Positions 42,753 to 51,997 of a DNA stretch of 64,000 nt are shown piece after piece (positions within the stretch are counted from its first letter, which is position 1; every line of letters begins with the position of its first letter). The stretch is from Varibaculum massiliense (GTDB taxonomy: Bacteria > Actinomycetota > Actinomycetes > Actinomycetales > Actinomycetaceae). Location of the stretch: NCBI RefSeq assembly GCF_900106855.1, contig NZ_FNWI01000004.1:1984001-2048000 (forward strand), in the 5' to 3' direction. A program made the translations under genes and the position numbers. The notes beneath the pieces were generated by a model. The model had not been told where the DNA came from. It ran no database searches and saw only the letters and a list, made by a program, of their open reading frames with translations.

Positions 42753-42836
42753 ATGGCCAACCCTGGACAAAAATCATCACCTCGCCAAGTGCGTAACTTC
42801 TCCTTCTGGATAATCTGGCGCTCAACAAGGAAGTGA
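42753..42836 (+). pseudogene. 27-residue open frame, possible remnant of a further transporter gene
   Basis: ATG 42753 opens a frame of 27 codons (MANPGQKSSPRQV, then FSFWIIWRSTRK) ending TGA, 19 bases after the ATPase stop and preceded by GAGCAAG. The Lys/Arg-Pro start followed by a Trp/Phe-rich segment looks like the first residues of a membrane ABC subunit cut short at the island edge. This is a guess from composition and position; it may also be non-coding. Confidence 0.3.
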
Positions 42837-43081
42837 ACACGAGCTAGTTTTCAACATGTTTGCCTGCCCGAAACGATGGTGATCCGTTCCGTATCGCTTT
42901 GGAATCAATACACCACCAGCAGTCAATGGCAGTTATCTGCTTCAGCCACGCCTGCCACGTCAGCAAACGCATGAGATGGTAATCAGATTCAATGATGCCG
43001 ACTCGGATCTGGGTGATTAATGGGCTAATGCCCATTTGGGTATTAACCAGTATTAGCCCGAAATCATCAGGGCGGGGAATA
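42837..43081. other. gene-free right edge of the iron-transport island
   Basis: This stretch contains no gene I can support. A minus-strand open frame (42844-43035) shows no recognisable motif. Near its end, GGGCTAAT at 43022-43029 pairs with ATTAGCCC at 43052-43059, with a smaller GGGC/GCCC hairpin inside. The block GGGTATTAACC in this loop resembles the end of the last module of the left-hand hairpin array. Confidence 0.4.
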
Positions 43082-43118
43082 AAAATATCTCACTACCTGG
43101 GGTAGTGAGATATTTTTT
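43082..43118. terminator. bidirectional terminator between the iron island and rpsT
   Basis: AAAATATCTCACTACC at 43082-43097 pairs with GGTAGTGAGATATTTT at 43101-43116, with T-runs available on both strands. It lies 54 bases past the rpsT stop and separates it from the convergent iron-transport operon. Confidence 0.88.
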
Positions 43119-43171
43119 CCGGCAACACACCTAAAGCGCTGCTGCCAGGAAGTTAAACGCTAGAAAAGCGG

Positions 43172-43438
43172 TTACTTCTCCATGGAGTTAACCAGCTTCG
43201 CCAGTTTCGACTTGCGGTTAGCCGCCTGGTTACGGTGGATAATCTTCTTTTGCGCGGCGCGATCCAGTTTCTGGCTGACCACGCGCAATTCGGATTCTGC
43301 CAATTGGGCATCACCAGCTGCCACCGCTTCGCGGGTACGACGTACCAGCGTCTTGAGCTCGGACTTTACCGAGCGGTTACGCAAACGGCGCTTTTCGTTA
43401 GTACGAATACGCTTCTTCTGAGACTTAATATTTGCCAA
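43172..43438 (-). CDS. rpsT: 30S ribosomal protein S20
   Basis: The 88-residue basic protein begins [20 protein letters not shown] after the initiator and ends in a Lys-rich helix ([11 protein letters not shown]), as expected for S20, which binds 16S rRNA at the base of the small subunit. The start is a TTG at 43438, preceded by a GAGAG ribosome-binding site; no ATG or GTG is available at this position, and upstream residues in the open frame do not belong to the family. The 292-base leader to 43730 shows no other gene. Confidence 0.95.
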   Translation of the reverse strand: MANIKSQKKRIRTNEKRRLRNRSVKSELKTLVRRTREAVAAGDAQLAESELRVVSQKLDRAAQKKIIHRNQAANRKSKLAKLVNSMEK

Positions 43439-43730
43439 TTTTTCACTCTCTATGAGTACTAATATTCGGTCCAGAGGGCTGAGCCGGATTCGGACTGGCG
43501 TGTGGGGCACGCTGGCAAGAAACCGGCAAGACTAAAGCCGACCGGGGCTCAAGTCCGCGAATAAGTCTAACAGGCGCAGCGCCCCTAGCGTTAAAAAAAC
43601 CAGTCGTGGTAATCAAATTCACTTCCCCAACCACCCGCGAAGCTAGTTACCCGGCATCCGCTAAGGCGAGTGCCGTCCTTACCCAAGTTATTAAAACGCC
43701 AACTTTCGATAGAAACGTCCAGAGCGTTCC

Positions 43731-44162
43731 TTAACGCCGCCCCTGATTAGGGTTGCGTCCGCGCAGCCGGTCCAGCTGCCGCCGTTCTTTTTTAGTAGGC
43801 CGCCCACTCCCGGCGTCGCGGCGTGGTAAAGCCGGCAGAGAAAGTTTCGGAAGTCGCTGCGGAGTTAGATCTTCGTAGGCTAAACGCGCTACCGGATAGC
43901 TCACCCTGCGCTCCAGTATCTGTTTTACCTGCAGTATGTGGTCAAAGCCCCCGATACGCACCACTACCTGGTCACCAAGACGCACCAGAGAAGAAGCCTT
44001 GGCGCTTTTCCCATTAATCTTCACGTGTCCGGCTTTACACGCCTTGGACGCTGCTGAGCGGGTTTTATATTTGCGTACCGCCCACACCCAGATGTCGGCA
44101 CGCACTGAGACAGCGTTAGCGGTTCCAGTGGCTTTGCCCTGGCCGCGTTCTTCGGTTCCCAT
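43731..44162 (-). CDS. S4-domain RNA-binding protein (RqcP/Hsp15-like)
   Basis: The 143-residue protein starts at ATG 44162 (GGCGG a few bases upstream); an in-frame TTG lies 21 bases earlier. It carries an S4 RNA-binding domain: VRADIWVWAVRKYKTRSAA, then GHVKINGKSAKAS and LGDQVVVRIGG. This matches the Hsp15/RqcP group, which binds 50S-nascent-chain complexes in ribosome rescue. The C-terminal third is Arg/Lys-rich. It is divergent from the oxidoreductase gene. Confidence 0.88.
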   Translation of the reverse strand: MGTEERGQGKATGTANAVSVRADIWVWAVRKYKTRSAASKACKAGHVKINGKSAKASSLVRLGDQVVVRIGGFDHILQVKQILERRVSYPVARLAYEDLTPQRLPKLSLPALPRRDAGSGRPTKKERRQLDRLRGRNPNQGRR

Positions 44163-44335
44163 CTGGTTTCCGCCGCTCCTCAAGTCACTAAGTCCTAAAT
44201 GTTCCGATTTTTACCGTAGTTTTCTATTTTTCATTTTAGAGGTTAGCGCTTCTACCCCCCCCGCCGCGGGCGCAAATGGCGTAACCTTAGAGGAGAGGAT
44301 TATTGCCCCATAGGGGTGTTGAGGAAAGGAATAAA

Positions 44336-45886
44336 TTGGTACCGAATCCAATTCCCGCTGCCAAGCTGCCCAATGGGCGGGTTCCTTTGAACATTTTGGA
44401 GCTTGCTCCGCTGTCCACCGGGATGACCCGCAAAGAGGCGCTGGACACTTCCCTAAATCTGGCGAAGAACGCTGACCGCTTGGGTTATACCCGACTGTGG
44501 GTGGCAGAACACCATGGGTCTCAAGTGTTTATGTGTTCAGCTTCGGCGGTTATCATCACCCGCGCTCTGGAAAACACTACCCGACTGCGGGTAGGTGCTG
44601 GCGGGGTCATGCTCCCCAACTGGGCTCCGCTAACGGTAGCGGAAACCTACGGAACGTTATATACCATCTACGATGGGCGGGTTGACCTGGGGTTAGGGCG
44701 CGCTCCCGGAACTGATCCGGCAACGGCCAGGGCGCTGCACCGAGGATCCAGTGAGCCCGCCTATTTCGAGGAAGACCTAGAGGAACTTGCCACCTATCTT
44801 TCGGATCAAAAGTCGGTGGTTCATTCCGGGGTAGTTTCGGGTGCGGAAGCCTCGATTCTGGGAATTGAAGTTATCGGTGTCGATCGGCCTTATACCCGGG
44901 TGCGCGCGATTCCTGGCGAGGGGACTGCTATTCCCATGTGGATGCTTTCTTCCTCCTCGGCGGGGGCAAAAGTAGCTGCTGACCTGGGAATGCCCTATGT
45001 GTTTGGTGGGCATTTCGCCCCCTATAACGTTGATGAAGCGGTTGAGATTTATCGGCGTGAGTTCAATGCCCAAGCCCCTACGGCTATGGTGGATCATCCC
45101 GTGGTGATGATGGGGATGAACGTGATGTGTAACGAGGACGAAGCGGAAGCCAAGTACCAGTTCACCACCACCCAACAGGTGCAAGGTAACGTGCTGTCGG
45201 GGCGTCCGGGTACACTCACTCCGCCTACAGATGATCTGGACGCTACTTTGGGTGAAAAACTAGCTAACCGGGTGCGGGCGCTGCCCTCTATTCACGCGGT
45301 AGGCACCCCGGAGCAGGTAGTCGAAAAGATGGATTGGGTTTCCCGCAAGTACATGGTGGACGAGATTATCACCGTTACTCACGCTTATGATCCCCAGGTA
45401 CGGATTCACTCTCTAGAGCTGGTGGCCAAAGAATGGGGACTGCCGATTTTGCCGGAAAACGGCGAGGAAGAATCGGCGGAGCCAGCCTCCCAAAGCCCGG
45501 AACCGGAAGTGATAGAAATCGCCGAAGAGAAACCGGAAGAAAAACCGGCGCCACGAGCCACTACTCGGAATCGGTCTGCCGTTTACGGACCGGTGCATCG
45601 CAGCGAGCGCAAGAAGCCGGCACTCAAAGGGGCAGCCAGTTCTACAGGTAAAACTGCAGCTAGTGGCGCGAACGCGGAAAAAGCTCCCGTGAAGAAAGCG
45701 CCTGCCAATAAAACTACTGCCCGCAAGAAACCCGCCACCAGGAAACCGGCAGCGAAATCTGCTACCAAGGCAAAACCGGCGGCGAAAACTGCTGACAAAG
45801 CGGATTCACCCCCTGAAAAGGCATCGTCCGCAGCTAAGAGTACTGCTCGCACCCGTACACGGCGCAAACCCAGTGCTCGCAGTTAG
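44336..45886 (+). CDS. LLM-class flavin-dependent oxidoreductase with Lys/Ala/Pro-rich tail
   Basis: Residues 1 to about 375 are a luciferase-like monooxygenase barrel: LGYTRLWVAEHHG, GAGGVMLPNWAPL, YDGRVDLGLGRAPGTDP and MWMLSSSSAGAK are typical of the LLM/MsnO8 subgroup using FMNH2 or F420-type flavins. Residues about 385-516 are a low-complexity tail, first acidic, then Lys/Ala/Pro-rich with repeated KKAPA, ATRKPAAKS and AKPAAKT blocks resembling histone H1 or HupB tails. TTG 44336 follows GAGGAAAGG by about five bases; a TTG at 44303 also has a ribosome-binding site and is the alternative start. Substrate unknown. Confidence 0.85.
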   Translation: MVPNPIPAAKLPNGRVPLNILELAPLSTGMTRKEALDTSLNLAKNADRLGYTRLWVAEHHGSQVFMCSASAVIITRALENTTRLRVGAGGVMLPNWAPLTVAETYGTLYTIYDGRVDLGLGRAPGTDPATARALHRGSSEPAYFEEDLEELATYLSDQKSVVHSGVVSGAEASILGIEVIGVDRPYTRVRAIPGEGTAIPMWMLSSSSAGAKVAADLGMPYVFGGHFAPYNVDEAVEIYRREFNAQAPTAMVDHPVVMMGMNVMCNEDEAEAKYQFTTTQQVQGNVLSGRPGTLTPPTDDLDATLGEKLANRVRALPSIHAVGTPEQVVEKMDWVSRKYMVDEIITVTHAYDPQVRIHSLELVAKEWGLPILPENGEEESAEPASQSPEPEVIEIAEEKPEEKPAPRATTRNRSAVYGPVHRSERKKPALKGAASSTGKTAASGANAEKAPVKKAPANKTTARKKPATRKPAAKSATKAKPAAKTADKADSPPEKASSAAKSTARTRTRRKPSARS

Positions 45887-45954
45887 CGTTCGGGGTTTTT
45901 GAGCAATAAGATGGCGCCGATAAGGCACCCAGATTTAATAGAAAGAAAATAGGA

Positions 45955-47802
45955 TTGGCTAATAGCGATCGGGATCTAGGAATCGCCCCCGCTAACACGG
46001 ATCCTCAGCGGATTCGTAACTTTTGCATCATTGCCCATATCGATCACGGGAAATCTACTCTCGCTGACCGCATGTTGGGGGATACCGGGGTAGTTTCCGA
46101 ACGGGAAATGCGTGAGCAATATCTGGATCGCATGGATATTGAGCGCGAACGGGGAATCACGATTAAATCCCAGGCAGTGCGAATGCCTTGGCAAGTGGGG
46201 GATACCCATTACGTCCTCAATATGATTGATACTCCTGGTCACGTAGATTTTTCCTACGAAGTGTCCCGCTCCCTAGCTGCCTGCGAAGGTGCGATCCTGC
46301 TGATTGATTCTTCCCAGGGGATTGAGGCGCAAACCCTCGCCAACCTGTATATGGCGATGGAACATGATCTGGTGATTATCCCGGTATTGAACAAGATTGA
46401 CCTGCCAGCGGCCCAACCTGAGCGTTGTGCCGAGGAAATCGCGGGTCTGCTCGGGGGATCTCCTGAGGATTGCCTGCGGGTATCTGCCAAGACCGGGGAG
46501 GGCGTGCCGGAGCTACTTGATCGGATTGTGTCAGATGTTCCCGCCCCGAAATCTGATCGCAGCCAGGCACGCGCCCTAATTTTTGATTCCATCTACGACA
46601 CTTATCGCGGGGTAGTTACCTACGTGCGGATGATGGATGGCAGCCTTAAAAAGGGGCAGCGGGTCAAGATGATGGCCACCGGCTCCGAACATGAACTTTT
46701 AGAAATCGGGGTGATTTCCCCAGAACCCACCCCGGCTGAAGGGCTAGGACCGGGAGAGGTCGGCTACCTGATAACTGGTGCCAAAGATGTACGTTTGTCA
46801 AAAGTCGGTGATACGGTAACCAGCGCTAAAGACCCGGCCAGCGAGATTCTTCCCGGATATAAAGAACCCAAACCAATGGTTTATTCGGGGATCTATCCGG
46901 TAGATGGGGATGACTTTCCGGATTTACGCGAGGCTCTTGACCGCTTGCAGCTAAACGATGCCGCGATTACTTTTGAACCCGAAACCTCCGTGGCCTTAGG
47001 TTTTGGTTTCCGCTGCGGATTCTTGGGGCTGCTTCACCTAGAGATTGTTAAAGAGCGCCTGGAGCGAGAAGCCGGACTGTCGATTATCGCCACCGCGCCC
47101 TCGGTGATCTATCAGGTAACCAGGGAGGACGGCAGCGAACTAGAGGTCACTAACCCTTCGGAATACCCGGATGGGAAAGTTTTTGATGTGCAAGAACCGG
47201 TAGTAGAAGCCACGGTTTTAACCCCGAATGATTATGTGGGGCGGGTGATGGAACTCTGCCAAGGCAGGCGAGGTACCTTAGGGAAAATGGAATATCTTTC
47301 CTCTGACCGGGTAGAGATGCATTACCGGCTGCCGCTAGCAGAAATCGTTTTTGACTTCTTTGACCAGCTGAAATCCCGGACCCGGGGATTTGCCTCTTTG
47401 GATTATCACGAGGCCGGCACCCAGTCTGCGGATTTGGTGAAGGTAGATGTGCTTTTGAATGGTGACGTGGTAGATGCCTTTAGCGCCATTGTGCATCGTG
47501 ACGCGGCTTATAGCTACGGGGATAAGATGACACGGCGGCTAAAAGAGTTGATTCCTCGTCAGCAGTTCGAGATTCCGGTGCAGGCGGCGGTAGGTTCGCG
47601 GATTATTGCCCGGCAAACTATCCGGGCGCTACGTAAAGATATGTTGGCGAAATGCTATGGCGGGGATATTTCCCGTAAACGTAAACTTTTGGAAAAACAG
47701 AAGGCCGGCAAGAAACGGATGAAAGCGGTGGGCGCGGTGGAAATCCCGAACTCGGCTTTCATTGAGGCCATAACCCAAGATACGCCCACGGGAAAGGGGT
47801 AA
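45955..47802 (+). CDS. lepA: elongation factor 4 (LepA), back-translocating GTPase
   Basis: LepA is a ribosome-associated translational GTPase that acts on mistranslocated or stalled complexes. The 615-residue protein has G1 [13 protein letters not shown]3 DTPGHVDF, G4 NKID, EF-G-like domains and the LepA-specific C-terminal domain ([19 protein letters not shown]). It starts with TTG at 45955, close behind AGGA. trmB and hemW follow in the same direction with very short spacing. Confidence 0.96.
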   Translation: MANSDRDLGIAPANTDPQRIRNFCIIAHIDHGKSTLADRMLGDTGVVSEREMREQYLDRMDIERERGITIKSQAVRMPWQVGDTHYVLNMIDTPGHVDFSYEVSRSLAACEGAILLIDSSQGIEAQTLANLYMAMEHDLVIIPVLNKIDLPAAQPERCAEEIAGLLGGSPEDCLRVSAKTGEGVPELLDRIVSDVPAPKSDRSQARALIFDSIYDTYRGVVTYVRMMDGSLKKGQRVKMMATGSEHELLEIGVISPEPTPAEGLGPGEVGYLITGAKDVRLSKVGDTVTSAKDPASEILPGYKEPKPMVYSGIYPVDGDDFPDLREALDRLQLNDAAITFEPETSVALGFGFRCGFLGLLHLEIVKERLEREAGLSIIATAPSVIYQVTREDGSELEVTNPSEYPDGKVFDVQEPVVEATVLTPNDYVGRVMELCQGRRGTLGKMEYLSSDRVEMHYRLPLAEIVFDFFDQLKSRTRGFASLDYHEAGTQSADLVKVDVLLNGDVVDAFSAIVHRDAAYSYGDKMTRRLKELIPRQQFEIPVQAAVGSRIIARQTIRALRKDMLAKCYGGDISRKRKLLEKQKAGKKRMKAVGAVEIPNSAFIEAITQDTPTGKG

Positions 47803-47805
47803 ATC

Positions 47806-48672
47806 ATGAGTGAAGAACTATCTGATCGCGAAGATGCGACTGCAGATTTGTATTCGGCGGAGGAACTGGCAGGCGGTGACCATGGCGACAGTGCCACCGA
47901 TTTTGACCTGTCATCCCCCGAGGGGCGCTATCTGGCCCGCTCAAAGTCATTTGTGTCGCGGGCACGGCAACTTAGCGATTCCCTGCAACATACTTGGGAC
48001 GCGCATGCCAGTGAATACGTATTAGAGGTACCGACTGGGGCGGGATATACGGCGGTAGCCGAAGACGCCAAGCCGCTATCGTTTAAGCGGATTTTTGACC
48101 GCAACTCGGTGGTGCGCCTGGAAATTGGTACGGGTAACGGGGATCAGATTGTGTCTGCGGCAGTTTCCCATCCCGATCGTGACTATATCGGGTTCGAGGT
48201 TTACCGCCCAGGAGTAGCTCAAACCGTATCGAAGGCGGTTAAATCCGGGGTTGGTAACCTGCGGATTATCGAGGCTGACGCGGCTCAGGCTTTGCCGATT
48301 CTATTCCCGGAAGGTTCCCTCGATGAGGTATGGACTTTCTTCCCGGATCCCTGGCGAAAAACTAAGCATCATAAACGGCGCCTAGTGCAGGCTCCGTTTG
48401 CGGAAACCGTGGCGCGGGTGCTGCGTCCCGGCGGAATCTGGCGGCTGGCCACCGACTGGTCTGACTATGCGTTCCAGATGCGAGACGTAATTGAAAGCTC
48501 CCCCTATTTTGAGAATCCTTATGCCGGCGTTAATCCCCATGAGGAAGATCCGGATCCGGGTCGCGGCGGTTTCGCGCCTCGTTGGGAAGGGCGAGTAATG
48601 ACCAAGTTTGAGCGGCGCGCCCTAGAAGCGGGACGCGAAGTATTTGACCTGGTGGCGCAGCGGCTTTCGTGA
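47806..48672 (+). CDS. trmB: tRNA (guanine-N7-)-methyltransferase
   Basis: TrmB methylates G46 in the variable loop of tRNA with SAM. The 288-residue protein has the SAM-binding motif LEIGTGNGDQ, the EVYRPGVAQ region and the conserved FFPDPWRKTKHHKRR motif. It has an N-terminal extension of about 90 residues that is acidic at the start. It begins three bases after the lepA stop and overlaps hemW by 4 bases (GTGA). Confidence 0.95.
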   Translation: MSEELSDREDATADLYSAEELAGGDHGDSATDFDLSSPEGRYLARSKSFVSRARQLSDSLQHTWDAHASEYVLEVPTGAGYTAVAEDAKPLSFKRIFDRNSVVRLEIGTGNGDQIVSAAVSHPDRDYIGFEVYRPGVAQTVSKAVKSGVGNLRIIEADAAQALPILFPEGSLDEVWTFFPDPWRKTKHHKRRLVQAPFAETVARVLRPGGIWRLATDWSDYAFQMRDVIESSPYFENPYAGVNPHEEDPDPGRGGFAPRWEGRVMTKFERRALEAGREVFDLVAQRLS

Positions 48673-49973
48673 GCGGAACCGCCAAGTTACAGGCACTGTT
48701 TTCGGCGGCTAGTGCCGGCGGGTGCTCGCAGTCTTTCCCGATAGCGAGGGAGGGCGCGGCGCGCTCTGATTTGGGTCAGTCGGCACCAGGTTTCGCGGTC
48801 TATGTCCATGTTCCCTTTTGCCGGGTGCGTTGCGGGTACTGCGACTTCAACACTTATGTTAAAGGTTTTGGAATCGGTGCGGATCGGGAAAGCTACCACG
48901 ATTCCGCGCGTAAAGAACTGACACTTGCCGCGGGGTTTTTAGATGAAAATCAGTTAGTTCCGCCCCCGGCGTCCTCGGTTTATTTTGGAGGCGGCACCCC
49001 CACCATGTTGAGCGTGGGAGCGCTGCGGGCAATCCTGGAGGAAGTCGCGGACACCTGGGGAATAGCTCCGGGGGCAGAAATCTCCACCGAAGCTAACCCG
49101 GACACGATAACTGACCAGGTAGCGCAGGATTTAGCGGCCAGCGGATTTACCCGAGTTTCCCTGGGGATGCAATCGGTGGTACCGAGGGTGTTAGCGACTT
49201 TGGAACGTACCCACCGCCCCGAAAATCTTCCCCAGGCAGTGGCGGCGCTGCGCCGAGCTGGACTCGCAGTTTCTTTAGATTTGATCTATGGCACTCCGGG
49301 GGAATCTCTGGCGGATTGGGAAGCCTCTCTGCAGGCAGCCTTAGAGTTAGAAGTTGACCATATTAGCGCCTATTCTCTGGTGATTGAGCCGGGTACCAAA
49401 ATGCACGCCCTGGTGGAACGGGGGAAACTACCTCCGGTAGATCCCGATATTCAGGCAGAAAAATATGAAATGGCGGACTCGCTGCTGAAAGCGGCGGGTT
49501 TCGAATGGTATGAAATCTCCAACTGGGCGCGGCGGCTAGAGGGCGAAAATCTTCCTAGCCCGCAGATTCCGGACGCTACTTTTCTGGCGAATGCATCGCG
49601 GCATAACCTGGCCTATTGGCGAGACTGGAATTGGTGGGGGATCGGATCGGGCGCACATTCTCATCTCGGCCAGGTACGTTGGTGGAACTGCAAACATCCC
49701 CGCGCCTACGCTAGCCGCGTAGCCGCAGGTGAACTCCCAGTCCAGGATGGGGAAGTGGTAGCTGCTGCCAGCCGGGAACTGGAGCGGATTATGCTGGGGC
49801 TGCGCACCGCCTCGGGGGTAAAACATTTGACGCCAGCGGAAGGCGCTCGCATAGCGCCACTGGTGGAGGCGGGATATTTGCAGCCAGAATCGGCGCGGCG
49901 CGGTCAAGCAGTACTAACTTTGCGGGGGCGCTTGATGGCCGACTATGTTACTGGTCAGTTACTTGGCTGGTAG
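48669..49973 (+). CDS. hemW: radical SAM heme chaperone HemW
   Basis: HemW binds heme and an [4Fe-4S] cluster and delivers heme to target proteins; it was formerly annotated as an oxygen-independent coproporphyrinogen oxidase. The 434-residue protein has the CxxxCxxC motif as CRVRCGYC, followed by YFGGGTPTML and GMQSV. It starts at GTG 48669, overlapping trmB. An N-terminal extension of about 40 residues precedes the core. It converges with the DUF3097 gene 21 bases away. Confidence 0.93.
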   Translation: MSGTAKLQALFSAASAGGCSQSFPIAREGAARSDLGQSAPGFAVYVHVPFCRVRCGYCDFNTYVKGFGIGADRESYHDSARKELTLAAGFLDENQLVPPPASSVYFGGGTPTMLSVGALRAILEEVADTWGIAPGAEISTEANPDTITDQVAQDLAASGFTRVSLGMQSVVPRVLATLERTHRPENLPQAVAALRRAGLAVSLDLIYGTPGESLADWEASLQAALELEVDHISAYSLVIEPGTKMHALVERGKLPPVDPDIQAEKYEMADSLLKAAGFEWYEISNWARRLEGENLPSPQIPDATFLANASRHNLAYWRDWNWWGIGSGAHSHLGQVRWWNCKHPRAYASRVAAGELPVQDGEVVAAASRELERIMLGLRTASGVKHLTPAEGARIAPLVEAGYLQPESARRGQAVLTLRGRLMADYVTGQLLGW

Positions 49974-49994
49974 CGGTCACGTGCAGTTTTGCAG

Positions 49995-50882
49995 TTAGCG
50001 GGTGCCGGCGGCGGTAACGAAATCGATTAGCGATTCTACCGGCCCTAAAAGACCGGGTTCCAGATCCCGCCAATCGCGGACTTGCCGCAATATATGTTTC
50101 CAACCCTGAGCGATATCTGCCTGGTTTTTCGCCGGTAAGCCTAAAGCTTGCAGGCTACCCACTTTAATATCGGTACCACGCGGCACCGGTGGCCAAGACG
50201 CTAGCCCCACTCGCTGCGGTTTTACTGCCTGCCACACATCCACGAACGGATGCCCCGCAATCGCGACTGCGTCCTCCCCAAAAGTAGCGATACAGTGCTG
50301 GGCGATGCGAGATTCTTTAGAGCCAGTTACCAGGTGATCAACTAAGGCTCCGATTCTTTCTCGCGAGGTAGGACCGAACTGCGCCAGCCGCTCCTGAAGA
50401 TGATCTACTCCATCGAGGATTTCAACTACCACTCCCAGCTCTCGCAGGTCATCGCCCCAAACGTGCTCCACTAGCTCCGCGTCGTGGCGCCCTTCCACCC
50501 AAATCCGGGAAGCCCGCGCCACCCGTGCCCGCCGTTTATCCTCCTGCGGCGCGCGGCGAGAACCGGAGTTCGTAGCAGCTCTACCGCTCGCCAGCTTGGG
50601 AGATTTATCGTTTTTGGCCGCCGGCACGGGAGCCCGCAGTTCTACCGGTTTCCCGTCAATCCAAAAACCGGCACCCAGGGGGAAAGCCCGGACTTTGCCG
50701 CGGCGATCCTCCAGCTCCACCAGATACATGCCGCCGGCTTTATAACAGCGCAGCACCGCACCTACAAAACCGGTCATCACATCCTCAACCACCAGACCGC
50801 GGGTAGCAGCCACCGGACGAGAAGCAGGCAGTTTCCGCCAATCATCATTAGCGAGGACGTCTTTTCCGTAGCGATCAAACAC
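49995..50882 (-). CDS. DUF3097 family protein
   Basis: The 295-residue protein starts at GTG 50882. It contains WVEGRHDAELVEHVWGDDLR and GVVVEILDGVDHL, a Toprim-like arrangement (E, then DGVDH) characteristic of the actinobacterial DUF3097 family, whose genes often sit beside hemW. Function is not established; a nucleic-acid-related role is only suggested by the Toprim-like motifs. A basic, Ser/Arg-rich linker lies at about 95-125. Confidence 0.88.
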   Translation of the reverse strand: MFDRYGKDVLANDDWRKLPASRPVAATRGLVVEDVMTGFVGAVLRCYKAGGMYLVELEDRRGKVRAFPLGAGFWIDGKPVELRAPVPAAKNDKSPKLASGRAATNSGSRRAPQEDKRRARVARASRIWVEGRHDAELVEHVWGDDLRELGVVVEILDGVDHLQERLAQFGPTSRERIGALVDHLVTGSKESRIAQHCIATFGEDAVAIAGHPFVDVWQAVKPQRVGLASWPPVPRGTDIKVGSLQALGLPAKNQADIAQGWKHILRQVRDWRDLEPGLLGPVESLIDFVTAAGTR

Positions 50883-50904
50883 GCCCTAACTATAAGGGAA
50901 GAGC

Positions 50905-51708
50905 CTAGGCGCTACAGGCTACCGCCCCGGCAGAGTCTTCAGATTCGCCGATGCCGGAATAATCAGGGTCAAGAGCCGCTGCTTCTTCCGGACTCACCCA
51001 GGTAGGCAATTTGCTCAAGCGCGAAAGATACTCGCTAATCGCCTGGAAATCACTCAAAATCTGGGGATCTGCAGAAGAGATCACCTGGAAAACCACAAAG
51101 GCGCGAATATCGCTTTCCCGCGGCTGCTGGCCAGTAAGGAACGGATTTTCCCGCAACATCCCGTCCAGGCGCTGCAGAGTCCGCGAAAATTCTTCACGCG
51201 TTTCCGCATCCGCTTCCCCATGAGAAACCGACCAAGACGGTGCGACTAGCTGCTTATTAAGCCAGGCATCGAACTCATCTAGGTTTTCCCGTTCCGCTGG
51301 CGGATACAGATCCGGGGCTTCAAAATGGCAGAAAGGTTTCCAGGCGGTGCAAAAATCTAGCAGCATATCGGCAGACTCGGTAGCCACAATCTGGTTATTG
51401 CGCTGGGAATCCAAAATCACCGGCACGGTTTGGGGATCATCTGGCTCAAAAGTGGGTTGACGGCGATAAAGTTCGCGCGCGGAACGCACCATTAGCACCG
51501 GGTCATAGGAATAGCCATCCCGAATAAACTCGAAACCATCCGGACCAGAGCCGGTAGCGTAACGCACCCCGATTGCGGCCTCTAAACCTAAAAGTCGCCG
51601 CGCAATCGTCACCCGGCGGCAATAGGGACACAGGGGAGAAACTACTAGCAGGTAGCGGCCGGCCTGCACCGGCAACTCGGCGCTACCAAAACGATAATTT
51701 GGGATCAT
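50905..51708 (-). CDS. Xi-class glutathione-transferase-like protein
   Basis: The start is ATG 51708, seven bases after AGGAG; an in-frame TTG lies 24 bases earlier. The 267-residue protein has an N-terminal thioredoxin fold with the active-site motif CPYC in VVSPLCPYCRRVTIAR and a helical C-terminal GST domain. It resembles glutathionyl-hydroquinone reductases, which use CPWA-type motifs. Actinobacteria generally use mycothiol instead of glutathione, so the thiol cofactor is uncertain. It is divergent from the riboflavin operon. Confidence 0.85.
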   Translation of the reverse strand: MIPNYRFGSAELPVQAGRYLLVVSPLCPYCRRVTIARRLLGLEAAIGVRYATGSGPDGFEFIRDGYSYDPVLMVRSARELYRRQPTFEPDDPQTVPVILDSQRNNQIVATESADMLLDFCTAWKPFCHFEAPDLYPPAERENLDEFDAWLNKQLVAPSWSVSHGEADAETREEFSRTLQRLDGMLRENPFLTGQQPRESDIRAFVVFQVISSADPQILSDFQAISEYLSRLSKLPTWVSPEEAAALDPDYSGIGESEDSAGAVACSA

Positions 51709-51792
51709 GGACAACTCCTGTTCTTGACTCAACTTTCATTATCGCAAATGCGGAGCCCCCTCGCTTGCTGAGCGAATCGAGTCAAAATGTGG

Positions 51793-51798
51793 CATAAT
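51793..51798 (+). promoter_or_regulatory. -10 element of the riboflavin operon
   Basis: CATAAT at 51793-51798 sits seven bases before 51805, the first base of the riboswitch P1 stem, which is where transcription should begin. A -35 element is not obvious. Confidence 0.5.
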
Positions 51799-51804
51799 AA
51801 ACGA

Positions 51805-51922
51805 GTGCTCCGGGGTCGGTGAAAATCCGAACCGGCGGTAAAGTCCGCGACCCGCCCATATTGGGTGGCTGAACCGGTGAAATTCCGGTACCGACGGTTA
51901 CAGTCCGGATGGGAGGCAGCAC
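51805..51922 (+). promoter_or_regulatory. FMN riboswitch (RFN element)
   Basis: The P1 stem is GTGCT at 51805-51809 with AGCAC at 51918-51922. Between them are the conserved RFN blocks GGGGTCGGTG, AACCGGCGGTAAAGTCCGCG, GAACCGGTGAAATTCCGG, ACCGACGGTTACAGTCCGG and GATGGGAGGCAGCAC. FMN binding should reduce expression of ribD-ribE-ribBA-ribH. Identification is unambiguous from these blocks. Confidence 0.97.
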
Positions 51923-51961
51923 GGGTAGTCATGCCCGCGTGGCGTATTCGCGCGCTCAAGT

Positions 51962-51996
51962 CTCCTCGGAACACGCTATTCGCGAGGAGGTTTTTT
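51962..51996 (+). terminator. expression-platform hairpin containing the ribD ribosome-binding site
   Basis: CTCCTCG at 51962-51968 pairs with CGAGGAG at 51983-51989, followed by G and six Ts (51991-51996). The 3' arm GAGGAGG (51984-51990) is also the ribosome-binding site for the TTG start at 51998. The hairpin can therefore act as an intrinsic terminator, a translation-blocking sequestrator, or both. Confidence 0.8.
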
Positions 51997-51997
51997 G

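Noticed and set aside
42844-43035. 63-codon minus-strand open frame at the right edge of the iron island
   Set aside because: No start signal or family motif; its Trp/Cys content hinted at a transposase remnant, but nothing specific could be matched.
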